Source of the DNA: Mycobacterium sherrisii
GTDB lineage: Bacteria > Actinomycetota > Actinomycetes > Mycobacteriales > Mycobacteriaceae
Assembly (NCBI RefSeq): GCF_002102355.1
Contig: NZ_LQPT01000023.1
Coordinates: 62,001-126,000 of the forward strand
Length of the DNA stretch: 64,000 nucleotides
Reading direction: 5' to 3'
The notes under the pieces were generated by a model. That model did not search any database and had not been told where the DNA came from. It saw only the letters and a program-made list of their open reading frames with translations. Below, in pieces: positions 43,901 to 51,920 of this stretch. Position numbers and translations under genes: made by a program. The stretch's first letter is position 1; every line of letters begins with the position of its first letter.

Positions 43901-45955
43901 GCGACACCGACCGAACGTCGGGTCTGTGCCATCTTCGCCCGGCTGTTCGACTGCGAGCGCGTCGGTGCGCAGGACTCGTTCTTTCAGTTGGGCGGTCATT
44001 CACTGCTGGCGGCCCGGCTCGTCGCGCAGATCCGCGCCGAGTTCGGTATCGAGCTCAGCGTCCGTGCCGTGTTCGATTCCCCGACCCCGGCCGGGCTAGC
44101 GGAAAGACTCGTCGCACAGTTTCTCGCCGACTACGACATTGACCTGGACGAGCTCGACGACGACGACATCGCCGCCGAGCCCCGGTCGCAGCGCCCGGCG
44201 CTCGTCGAATGCGCTCGGCCGGAACGCCTTCCGTTGTCGTACTCCCAGCTTGCGATGTGGTTTCAGTACCGAATGGAGGGCCCGAGCGCGGGTGTGAACA
44301 TTGCGATCGGACTCCGGATCGAGGGCCCGCTGGACGCCGCCGCACTCAACGCCGCGCTCAACGACGTGGTGCGCCGGCACGAGTCACTGCGCATGCACAT
44401 TCGGGAGCACCAGGGCATGCCGTACCAATCGGCATCCCCGACGCGGGAACTGCAGCTGCCCGTCACCACGGTCGATTCGACCGGAGTCGACGGGGCGGTG
44501 ACCGAGCTGTGCCGGTACGCGTTCAAGCTGGAGTCCGAACCTTTGATCCGGGCAACGTTGTTGGCGCAGGACCCGAATCGGCATGTGCTGCTGTTGCTGG
44601 CGCACCACATCATCATCGACCACGCCTCCCTGAGAATCGTGCTGCACGACCTCACCGTCGCATACCGTGCGCGGCTGAAATCGACGGCGCCAGAGTGGGA
44701 TCGGTTACCCATCGACTACGCCGACTACGTCCTTTGGCAGCACCGCGCCTTCGACGCGTCCAGCGAATGGGGTCACGCCGAACTGGCATACTGGCGCGAA
44801 GCGTTGGCCGGGCTGCCCGAGGAGACCTCGGTCGCGCTCGACCACGTCCGACCGCCGGTGCTGGGCCGTCACGCCGCGGTGTCCAGCGTGCTGGTGCCGG
44901 CTGCGCGCCGGGCGGCACTTGCCGAACTCGCCGAGCACAGCAGCGCCACCGAGTTCATGGTCTATCAGGCCGCGCTTGCGGTGGTGTTGCACAAGCTCGG
45001 CGGCGGCAACGACATCGCCATCGGCACTCCGGTGGCTGCCCGGGTCGACCCCGGCACGGTCAACGTGATCGGCTTGCTCGCCAACGTGGTGGTGCTGCGC
45101 ACCGACCTATCCGGCACGCCCTCGCTGCGCGACGTCATCACACGCAGCCGCGACGTGGTGCTCGACGCGTTCGCGCACCAGGAAGTGCCCATCGCGCGGC
45201 TGGTCGAGGAGATCAATCCGCCCCGCACACGATCACGTAACCCGTTGTTCCAGAACATGCTTCACTTCCACGGCGACGACTGGGCACTGGCGCAGCGTGA
45301 CCTCACCGAGGCGGGCGGAACCAAGATTGTGCCCCTGCGGTCAGAGTTCGACGTCTCGCTGTTGGATCTGGACGTCGGAATCAACGTGACCCCCGATGGG
45401 GGCCTCGAGGTGCGGGTCGTCGGCAACGCGGACCTCTACCAGCCCACAACCGTCGCCCTCATCGCCGACGCGTTGACCGCCGTCATCGAGGCCTTCGCCA
45501 CGACACCCGACGCCGCCGTGTCAACGCTGGAGCTGTTGCCGGAAGCCGCACTGGACCGGCTGCGCCGCGCGCCGACGCCCAACGTCGGCGGGCGGTCACA
45601 ACCGCTCACCGCGGCGGCCGCACAAACCCAGCAAGTCCTGATCGAGGTGCTCGAAGAACTGCTGGAAATCGGCGGTGTGGCGGCGACCGACAACTTCTTC
45701 GCCCTCGGCGGAGACAGCATCATCTCGATCAAGTGGTCGGCACGAGTCATCGAGCGGGGATTGGCCCTGACCCCCGCAATGGTGTTCGAGCACGCAACGA
45801 TCGGCGAGTTGGCCGCGGCCGTCGACGCGGCCACCGATTCCCCTGCCGCGGCAGCCGATTCGACACCGGAACGTGATTACACGCCGATGAGTGCGTCGGG
45901 CCTGAGCACCGACGCGTTGGCGGACCTCACCGCGGCCTGGGAGAATCGTCAATGA
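40919..45955 (+). CDS. MbtE-like NRPS, C-A-PCP-C-PCP
   Basis: A 1678-residue NRPS. C1 (about 40-480) has HHICWDDDSW (His171-172). The A domain (about 490-1000) has YTSGSTGLPKG near 631 and GELYLGGVQLARGY. PCP1 has GGHSLL with Ser1028. C2 (about 1090-1530) has HHIIIDH (His1229-1230). PCP2 has GGDSIIS with Ser1600. The second module thus has no A domain. The A-domain specificity code read by eye against GrsA is D-A-A-Q-M-V-H-V-C-K, which I cannot match to a known substrate. Length is near MbtE (about 1682 by memory). Start GTG 40919, with GGAGAG upstream. The next NRPS begins 7 bp later. Confidence 0.92.
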   Translation: MADDAKTLQEKQLELLRRRIAENGLAATAPAQPRQLVPGERYPLSSGQLRMWFLQAMDPAETALNIGVAYRLAGAVDEARLRAAVSNVVARHAILRTTYGVDADGEPYQTFADHVETPWQVRDWTGRAGTDLVEAARREFARPFDLANELPLRITLGRLAEREFALVLVVHHICWDDDSWAVFLHELGVAYEDRRLALPATQFVAVEVLGNSAAPSDDDLDYWRKTLRPLPEPLELPGTASSPPAAQPSKRAASRTRMLPVELFTRVEDFGRNHSATPFMVLLAAFGALVRRYTGASDFVVSVPVTERSAAAEQAIGYFGNTLLLRIAPEPSDTFASLVGAVRETCLSGFAHQSVGIEQLVRELNPERTFGGGGTDQLVRLGFSLRKSADALALDGIAVRQLQVPAVTTQVPLAVAVVLDTGGVYVEFEYQTDVLAAELVERMQDHYLRLLDNALCEPDRRLASLQFFGSDELAAILTQSRGERVDPPASTMVALLEAAATAAPTAVALISDDAELTYEQLHSRANRLARWLVAQGIGADDVIGLRMTTSVEFMVAVLATLKAGAAYLPIDPANPADRIEYFVSDAAPRLVFGREEFDAAERAAAPMPDSDLTDAERLHPLHPEHLAYVIYTSGSTGLPKGVAVSHRALAEHLYSFFTEWTLTPEDIALQWISVSFDASLAEIFGALAFGAKLVVPKPDAFGDMAYVAELMNRHHITVLQMVPSMLNVLLLLPEPAQWNSLRHMAVGGEPLSGEVADTFTRHFDAELRNHYGPTEAVVCATHMPVDGPQGVGVVPIGVPNRNVFAYVLDMDLQLVPAGVIGELYLGGVQLARGYLNQPVLTAERFVADPFNPGTRMYRTGDLVRRNSSGVLEFLGRADEQVKIRGYRIEPGEIESVIAGHPAVRHCLVVVEDTVAGRTLVAYVVPAAAAEEPARTHADVDLGEIRAFAASALPEYMVPSAFGVITDIPLTNSGKLDKRALPAPMPIAASSYRAPATPTERRVCAIFARLFDCERVGAQDSFFQLGGHSLLAARLVAQIRAEFGIELSVRAVFDSPTPAGLAERLVAQFLADYDIDLDELDDDDIAAEPRSQRPALVECARPERLPLSYSQLAMWFQYRMEGPSAGVNIAIGLRIEGPLDAAALNAALNDVVRRHESLRMHIREHQGMPYQSASPTRELQLPVTTVDSTGVDGAVTELCRYAFKLESEPLIRATLLAQDPNRHVLLLLAHHIIIDHASLRIVLHDLTVAYRARLKSTAPEWDRLPIDYADYVLWQHRAFDASSEWGHAELAYWREALAGLPEETSVALDHVRPPVLGRHAAVSSVLVPAARRAALAELAEHSSATEFMVYQAALAVVLHKLGGGNDIAIGTPVAARVDPGTVNVIGLLANVVVLRTDLSGTPSLRDVITRSRDVVLDAFAHQEVPIARLVEEINPPRTRSRNPLFQNMLHFHGDDWALAQRDLTEAGGTKIVPLRSEFDVSLLDLDVGINVTPDGGLEVRVVGNADLYQPTTVALIADALTAVIEAFATTPDAAVSTLELLPEAALDRLRRAPTPNVGGRSQPLTAAAAQTQQVLIEVLEELLEIGGVAATDNFFALGGDSIISIKWSARVIERGLALTPAMVFEHATIGELAAAVDAATDSPAAAADSTPERDYTPMSASGLSTDALADLTAAWENRQ

Positions 45956-45962
45956 GGCGCGC

Positions 45963-48900
45963 GTGACGCAGGCCCCGCCGTCGATCGAGGATGTCCTTGC
46001 CCTCAGCCCGCTGCAGGAAGGGCTCTTCGCGCTGTACCGGCTCGCCGAGGACAGCGTCGACCTCTACACGATGCAGTTCGAGTTCGACGTTGACGGACAG
46101 GTGGACCTTCAACTGCTGCGCCGCAGCGCGCAGGCCATGCTGGAACGGCACCCGAATTTGCGTGCCGCGTTCTGGGATCACGGCGTGCCGAAGCCCGTGC
46201 AGATCATCCCGACCGCGGCCGAGTTTCCCTGGTTCGAAAGGACCGCGACGGCAACCGAATTCGCCCGCATCGCCCGATCGGAACGACACCGCCCGTTCGA
46301 CTTGAGCCGCGGGCCGGCCATGCGCATCGTCATGCTGACCGTGCCCGGCCAGACACGACGCCGGATGATCCTCACCGCGCATCACATCCTGGTCGACGGC
46401 TGGGCACTCGCCGTGTTCTTCACCGAGATGCTGGCCGTCTATCGTGCCGGGGGATCGTTGTCGGCGCTGCCGCCCGCCCGGCCCTACCGCGACTACATCG
46501 TCTGGTTGGCCCAACAGGACCGCGGGGCCGTGCTGGCCAGGTGGCGTGAGTATCTGTCGAGTGTCTCCGGACCATTGATCATGGCCGAAAAGGCGGTCGC
46601 GGCGGGCACCGTGGTGCCCCAGCAGACCGGACTGGTGCTGTCGCCCGCCGACACAACCCGGCTGCGCGGGTGGGCGGGCCGAAACGGCCTCACCCTCAAT
46701 ACCGCGGTGCTGTTCGCGTGGTCCGTCGTGCTCGCCCGCCTCAGCGGCCGTCCCGATGTGGTGTTCGGCACCATCGTCTCCGGTCGCCCCGAAGACCTGC
46801 CCGGGGTCGAGACCATGGTGGGGCTGTTCATCAACACCGTGCCGGTGGTGCACCGCGTGAGCGACCAGACTCCCGTGGTCGAGCAGTGTGCACAGCTGCA
46901 GCGTGAGCTGTCGGTGATGCGTGACATCGGTTATGTGGGCCTGTCCGAACTGCAGCGTCCCCAGGGCGGCGGGCCGCTTTTCGACACCCTGTTCGTATTC
47001 GAAAACGCGCCGATCGATCAGGCGATCCAACCGATCACCACGCCCGACGGTGCCCGGTTCTGCCCGGTGCAGATGGAGAGCCTGACACACTACCCGTTGA
47101 CCGGGGTGTCGCACCTGGCCGGCGACGCACTGGTGGTGGTCGTCGAGGCGATTCAGGAAGCGTTGCCAACTTTTCCCGCCGCGCAGATCTGCGCCCGGAT
47201 GGTTGCGGTGCTGCGCCAACTCCCCGACATCGGCGAGGGCACCCCCGCCCTGTTCGACGTGCTCACCCCGGCCGAGCATGCGCAACTGACAGATTGTGCA
47301 GCCCAACCGATCCCCGTCGCCAACTCGGTGTGGGAGATGTTCGAAGGACAGGCCCGCGCGGTACCCGACGCGGTCGCCCTGTCGGCCGGCGCTTCCGAGC
47401 GGTACACCTACGCGGAACTGCACGCGCGCGCCTGCCGGCTGGCGGGGGAATTGGCACACCGCGGCGTGGGTCCGGAATCGGTGGTGGCGCTAGTGCTTCC
47501 GCGCGCGGCGCGATCGATCGTGGCGATCCTGGCGGTGCTCGGGGCCGGCGCGGCGTATGTGCCGGTCGACGTCACGCTCCCCGCCGCCCGCATCGAGGCC
47601 ATTTTCCGGCGGGCCGAACCGGTCCTGGCGATCACCGAGCAGGCCTACGCGGAACTGGTCGGTGCCCGCGCACCGGCCCTGATCCTCGACGATCGGGAAG
47701 TGGCCGAACGTCTTTCGCGGCTGCCCGCGGCTGCACCGGTGGTCCACCGCGACCCGGACCACAGCTGCTATGTGATATTCACCTCGGGCTCGACCGGCGA
47801 ACCGAAGGGCGTCGTCGGCACCAACGGTGCGGTATTGACCTACTTCGCCGACCACCGCGAGCGCGTTTACCGTCCGGTATCGGCGCGGCTGGGCCGCGCG
47901 CTGCGGATCGCCCACACGTGGTCGTTGAGCTTCGACGCCTCCTGGCAGCCGATGATCGGTCTGCTCGATGGTCACCGGGTGCATCTGTTCGACGCAGAGG
48001 AGATGCGTGACGCGGATCGACTGGTCCGCGGGATGGCCGATCACCAGATCGACATGATCGACACCACCCCGTCGATGTTCGTGCAACTTCGCGCCGCCGG
48101 GCTGCTGCGGCGGGCCCTGCCGGTCTTGGCCCTGGGCGGCGAAGCGATCAACACCACGCTGTGGGAGCAGCTGCGATCGTCGTCCGCCGGCGCGGTCTTC
48201 AACTGTTACGGGCCCACCGAAGCCACCGTCGAGGCGGTAGTGGCACCCGTAGCGGAGTACGAAACACCGACAATTGGCATCGCCAACGCCGGAACATATT
48301 GCTATGTACTGGATCCGGCGTTGCGAGCGGTTCCCGGCGGCGCTGTCGGCGAGCTGTATCTGTCCGGCCTGCAGCTGGCCCGCGGCTATCTCGGCAGTCC
48401 CGCGATGACTGCCAGTCGGTTCGTGGCGGATCCGTTTCGCCGGGGATGGCGGATGTATCGCACGGGCGATCTGGTGCGTCGGCTACCGCATGGCGGGTTG
48501 GCCTTCCTGGGGCGGGACGACAGCCAGGTCAAGATTCGCGGCTATCGCGTCGAGCTGGGCGAGGTCGAGGCCGCACTGACCGCCCAACGCGGGGTGCGAG
48601 CGGCGGCCGTGTCCGTGCTGCGTCGTGCCGGCGGTGCCGTGTTGGTGGGCTTCGTCGTCGCACAACCGGATACCGATGACCACCTGGCGGCGCTGCGGGA
48701 TCAGCTGCCGCCGCATATGGTTCCGGCGCGCATCGTGGCGCTGCCGCGTCTTCCGATGACTACCAACGGCAAGCTCGATCTCGCCGCGCTGGACCGGCTG
48801 GCCGAAGATGCACTCGTCCGCGTCACACCGGGAACCGGCGCGTCCACCGACACCGAGCGGACGCTGTGCGAGGTCTTCAAGGAACAGTTTTCCGGTGCGG

Positions 48901-50465
48901 TGCCACATGTCGATGACGACTTGTACGCCCTCGGATTGGACAGCATCCTCGCGATTTCGCTGGTGCACGAGCTGCGCCGGCACGGATGGCCGGTGAGTCC
49001 CCGAATGGTGTTGGAAGCAACGACAATTCGTCAGCTCGCGGGTGCGATCGATGCGGCCGGGGCGCAACCGGCGCATGCGGACGCCGAATACGGCGTGGTA
49101 CCCCCGCTGCCGATCGTGTCCTGGTTGTTCGAGTACGGGAACTACCGGCGGTTCACCAATACCGCTGTGCTTCGGCTGCCGGACGAGGTCGACCTTGGGG
49201 CAATCGAAGGCATATTGCAGACGCTGCTCGACGGTCACGACGTGCTGCGGGCGGTGCTGACCGACACGGCCGAAGGGCCGCGGCTGCTCACCCGTGAACC
49301 CGGTGTGGTCTCTGCCGCGGACGTTCTCACCCGTGTCGAGCTATCCGGCGATTGCGAACTGGGGCCGGCCCTTTCCGAGGCCGCCCCGCGCATCATGGAC
49401 AAGATCGATCCGCGTGCCGGCACCCTGCTGCAGGCGGTGTGGTTCACCGGCGCCGCCAGCGGTGCGGCGCTGCTGCTCACGATCCACCACCTGGCGGTCG
49501 ACGTCGTCTCCTGGCATACCATCCTCGGCGATATCACCGCGGCGTGGAACTCCTTGCAAATGGGCGCGGCGCCGAAGACGTTGCCCGAGTTCACTTCCTA
49601 CCGGCGTTGGTCGCAATTGATGTGGGCGCGAGCGTCGGCTCCGGAAGTGTTGGTGCAGCGCGACTACTGGGCCGGCCAGGTGCGTGACCCCGATCCGGCG
49701 TTGGGAGTCCGGTATCCGGACCCCACCCGGGACACCTGGTCGAGTTTGCAGGTGGGGGAGGTGGCGACACCGGTCGCCGAGACCGAGCGGGTGCTCGCCA
49801 GCCTGACCCGGGAAGCCGGACTGCACGAATTCCTGCTGGCCGCACTGACCTTGGCGGTGACCGCCTGGCGGCGCGAACGCGGCCAAGATGCAACCACGGG
49901 AACGTTGATCACGCTCGACGGTCACGGCCGCCGCGATGATGTACTGGGCACCGACGCCACCAACACCGTCGGTTGGTTCACCACGGCCTATCCGGTGCGG
50001 CTTCCGGCGGGCCCCACGACCCCGGCGGCCGGGCGGGACGAGGTCGACCCGGCAGCGGCGCGCGCGCTGCTCGAATCGGTGGTCGGGCAGCTGGCGGCGA
50101 TCCCCCACGAAGGCCTCGATTACGGGTTGCTGCGTTATGTGAACCGGGTTCCGGAGCTGTGCAACGCGCCCGAACCTCAGATCATGTTCAGCTACCTGGG
50201 GCGCCTGGATCTGGCGAGCACCACCGACCAGCCCTGGACGCTGCTCACGGGATCTGACATCGAGGGGCTGCCGGTGGCGGCCGAACCGGACCTGCCGCTG
50301 CGCTTCGCGGTGTACATCAGCGCGCATGTGCGTCGCACGTCGCGGGGGCCGCAACTGGTGACCAGCCTGCTCTGGGGCGATGCCCTGTTCACGGCGTCCG
50401 ACATCGACCGGCTGACGCACTGCTGGCGGCGCAGCATCACCGCGATCGCTCGCGGCCTGGCATAG
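45963..50465 (+). CDS. MbtF-like NRPS, C-A-PCP-E
   Basis: A 1500-residue NRPS from GTG 45963. C (about 5-440) has HHILVDGW (His140-141). The A domain (about 450-930) has FTSGSTGEPKG near 606, LYLSGLQLARGY and NGKLDL. PCP has GLDSIL (Ser994). The last domain (about 1040-1480) carries HHLAVDVVSW (His1175) and PQIMFSYLGRLD near 1405, hallmarks of an epimerisation domain. The A-domain code read by eye is D-A-Q-D-L-L-C-V-E-K. Its first five resemble Gln/Glu-type codes, the rest does not, so no substrate is assigned. No thioesterase follows. It resembles MbtF (about 1461 residues) in layout. Confidence 0.92.
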   Translation: MTQAPPSIEDVLALSPLQEGLFALYRLAEDSVDLYTMQFEFDVDGQVDLQLLRRSAQAMLERHPNLRAAFWDHGVPKPVQIIPTAAEFPWFERTATATEFARIARSERHRPFDLSRGPAMRIVMLTVPGQTRRRMILTAHHILVDGWALAVFFTEMLAVYRAGGSLSALPPARPYRDYIVWLAQQDRGAVLARWREYLSSVSGPLIMAEKAVAAGTVVPQQTGLVLSPADTTRLRGWAGRNGLTLNTAVLFAWSVVLARLSGRPDVVFGTIVSGRPEDLPGVETMVGLFINTVPVVHRVSDQTPVVEQCAQLQRELSVMRDIGYVGLSELQRPQGGGPLFDTLFVFENAPIDQAIQPITTPDGARFCPVQMESLTHYPLTGVSHLAGDALVVVVEAIQEALPTFPAAQICARMVAVLRQLPDIGEGTPALFDVLTPAEHAQLTDCAAQPIPVANSVWEMFEGQARAVPDAVALSAGASERYTYAELHARACRLAGELAHRGVGPESVVALVLPRAARSIVAILAVLGAGAAYVPVDVTLPAARIEAIFRRAEPVLAITEQAYAELVGARAPALILDDREVAERLSRLPAAAPVVHRDPDHSCYVIFTSGSTGEPKGVVGTNGAVLTYFADHRERVYRPVSARLGRALRIAHTWSLSFDASWQPMIGLLDGHRVHLFDAEEMRDADRLVRGMADHQIDMIDTTPSMFVQLRAAGLLRRALPVLALGGEAINTTLWEQLRSSSAGAVFNCYGPTEATVEAVVAPVAEYETPTIGIANAGTYCYVLDPALRAVPGGAVGELYLSGLQLARGYLGSPAMTASRFVADPFRRGWRMYRTGDLVRRLPHGGLAFLGRDDSQVKIRGYRVELGEVEAALTAQRGVRAAAVSVLRRAGGAVLVGFVVAQPDTDDHLAALRDQLPPHMVPARIVALPRLPMTTNGKLDLAALDRLAEDALVRVTPGTGASTDTERTLCEVFKEQFSGAVPHVDDDLYALGLDSILAISLVHELRRHGWPVSPRMVLEATTIRQLAGAIDAAGAQPAHADAEYGVVPPLPIVSWLFEYGNYRRFTNTAVLRLPDEVDLGAIEGILQTLLDGHDVLRAVLTDTAEGPRLLTREPGVVSAADVLTRVELSGDCELGPALSEAAPRIMDKIDPRAGTLLQAVWFTGAASGAALLLTIHHLAVDVVSWHTILGDITAAWNSLQMGAAPKTLPEFTSYRRWSQLMWARASAPEVLVQRDYWAGQVRDPDPALGVRYPDPTRDTWSSLQVGEVATPVAETERVLASLTREAGLHEFLLAALTLAVTAWRRERGQDATTGTLITLDGHGRRDDVLGTDATNTVGWFTTAYPVRLPAGPTTPAAGRDEVDPAAARALLESVVGQLAAIPHEGLDYGLLRYVNRVPELCNAPEPQIMFSYLGRLDLASTTDQPWTLLTGSDIEGLPVAAEPDLPLRFAVYISAHVRRTSRGPQLVTSLLWGDALFTASDIDRLTHCWRRSITAIARGLA

Positions 50466-50487
50466 ACACGGCATGGAAAGGCGTGCG

Positions 50488-51897
50488 ATGGATCGGATTG
50501 GTGCGCTGACGGCCGGAGCCCCGTATCCGGTGCAGACGAGGTTCGCGTTCCGCACGGGCGTGACCTGCGTGACGACGTCCACGGGAGCGGTGTTGCTCGA
50601 CCCGCCGCACAGTGAGAAGCTGGCGAAACTGGCGCCCGGCGGGCTGCAGGCACTCAAGACGTTGAATTCCGGGCCGGCGACGCTGTCGGAGATGTCCACG
50701 TCGGCTGAACTCGATGAGGTGGGCGCCCTGCTCGATCGCCTCGCCGCGGCAGGGTGGCTGACGATTACGGTGCGCGACCAGGGCCGGGATCTCTACTCGG
50801 TAGTACCCTTCGCCCGACCGGCATCCCGGCCACCCGGGGGGCCGCCCGCGCAATCGGTGCAGCCGCTGGTGATGTCGAAGTTCGCTGTGCTGCACCGTGA
50901 CTCGGCGGGTTTCGTCCTCGAGCATCCGCTGGGCTGGTGCGATGTACGCATCCATGATGCGAATCTTCTTGCGCTACTTGACGGTTCGATACCAGACCGG
51001 CACGGCGTGACGGGGGCCGTCGCGGCACAGTTCCTGCGGGATCTGCGCTGGAGTGCAATCCTTGTTTCGGCCGGCGCCGACGAGGCCGAGTTCGACACGA
51101 TTGCCTGGAGTGCGCCCGATTTGTGGTTCCATCGCCGCAGCACGCTGGGGCAGCGCACGGTCGCCTGGGAGGACTTCGGTCCGACCAGGTGGGCAAGGGG
51201 CCGATTCCCGCAACCTCCCGCACGCCGGATGAATTACCCCAGCGAACCGATAGTCCTGTCCACCCCGGACCTCACCACCACGCGGGCGCAGGACCCCACA
51301 TTGACGGCGGTGCTGGAAGACCGGATCTCGACCCGGGCATTCGACGACAGCCGTCCGATGACGGTGCAGCAGCTGTCCGAGTTGCTCTACCGCACGGCAC
51401 GCACCCGCGGAATCGTCCCGGTCGGCGACGGCGAGCACCTGCTCTCCCGTCCCTACCCTTCGAGCGGCGGGCTGTACGAGCTCGAGCTCTATCCAGTGGT
51501 GCGCAATGTCGCCGGACTGCGGCCGGCCATGTACCACTACGACTCGTTCGACCACGTGCTGCGCCCGGTGGCCACCGCGGATTCGCGGCCGGTGTCGCAG
51601 CTGATCAAGGCGGCGTCGGCGACGCTGGCTGGTGGGGCCGAGCCGCAAGTGCTCGTCGTCATTGCCGCGCGCTCCGGCCGGATCACCTGGACTTACCAAC
51701 AGATCTGTTACGCAACGATTCTCAAGGATGTTGGGGTGTTGATGCAGACGATCTATCTGGCCGCAACGGCGATGAAGCTAGGGGCCTGCGCCCAGGGATA
51801 CAGCGACACCGCCGCATTTGCTGCCGCCACCGGCGTCGACGAGCTGCAGGAGTGCAGCGTAGGCAGCATCGTGGTGGGGTCACCGGTGCGAAATTAA
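50488..51897 (+). CDS. SagB-type FMN-dependent oxidase
   Basis: About 469 residues. A start at ATG 50488 follows GGAAAGG; ATG 50473 is possible. The N-terminal 210 residues are a poorly conserved winged-helix-like region seen in SagB/thiazoline-oxidase proteins. The C-terminal nitroreductase fold has SRPYPSSGGLYELELYPV near residue 315 and LKDVGVLMQTIYLAATAMKLGACAQG near residue 415, binding FMN. In RiPP and NRPS pathways this family oxidises azolines to azoles. No cyclisation domain is present in the NRPSs here, so its target is open. It is the last gene of the NRPS operon, 22 bp after it, and convergent with the cation exchanger. Confidence 0.88.
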   Translation: MDRIGALTAGAPYPVQTRFAFRTGVTCVTTSTGAVLLDPPHSEKLAKLAPGGLQALKTLNSGPATLSEMSTSAELDEVGALLDRLAAAGWLTITVRDQGRDLYSVVPFARPASRPPGGPPAQSVQPLVMSKFAVLHRDSAGFVLEHPLGWCDVRIHDANLLALLDGSIPDRHGVTGAVAAQFLRDLRWSAILVSAGADEAEFDTIAWSAPDLWFHRRSTLGQRTVAWEDFGPTRWARGRFPQPPARRMNYPSEPIVLSTPDLTTTRAQDPTLTAVLEDRISTRAFDDSRPMTVQQLSELLYRTARTRGIVPVGDGEHLLSRPYPSSGGLYELELYPVVRNVAGLRPAMYHYDSFDHVLRPVATADSRPVSQLIKAASATLAGGAEPQVLVVIAARSGRITWTYQQICYATILKDVGVLMQTIYLAATAMKLGACAQGYSDTAAFAAATGVDELQECSVGSIVVGSPVRN

Positions 51898-51920
51898 TTG
51901 CGGCCCACGGGGGCGGCGAA

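Noticed and set aside
44000-44350. Cyclisation (Cy) domain in the first NRPS
   Set aside because: C2 shows HHIIIDH, the normal C motif, not DxxxxD.
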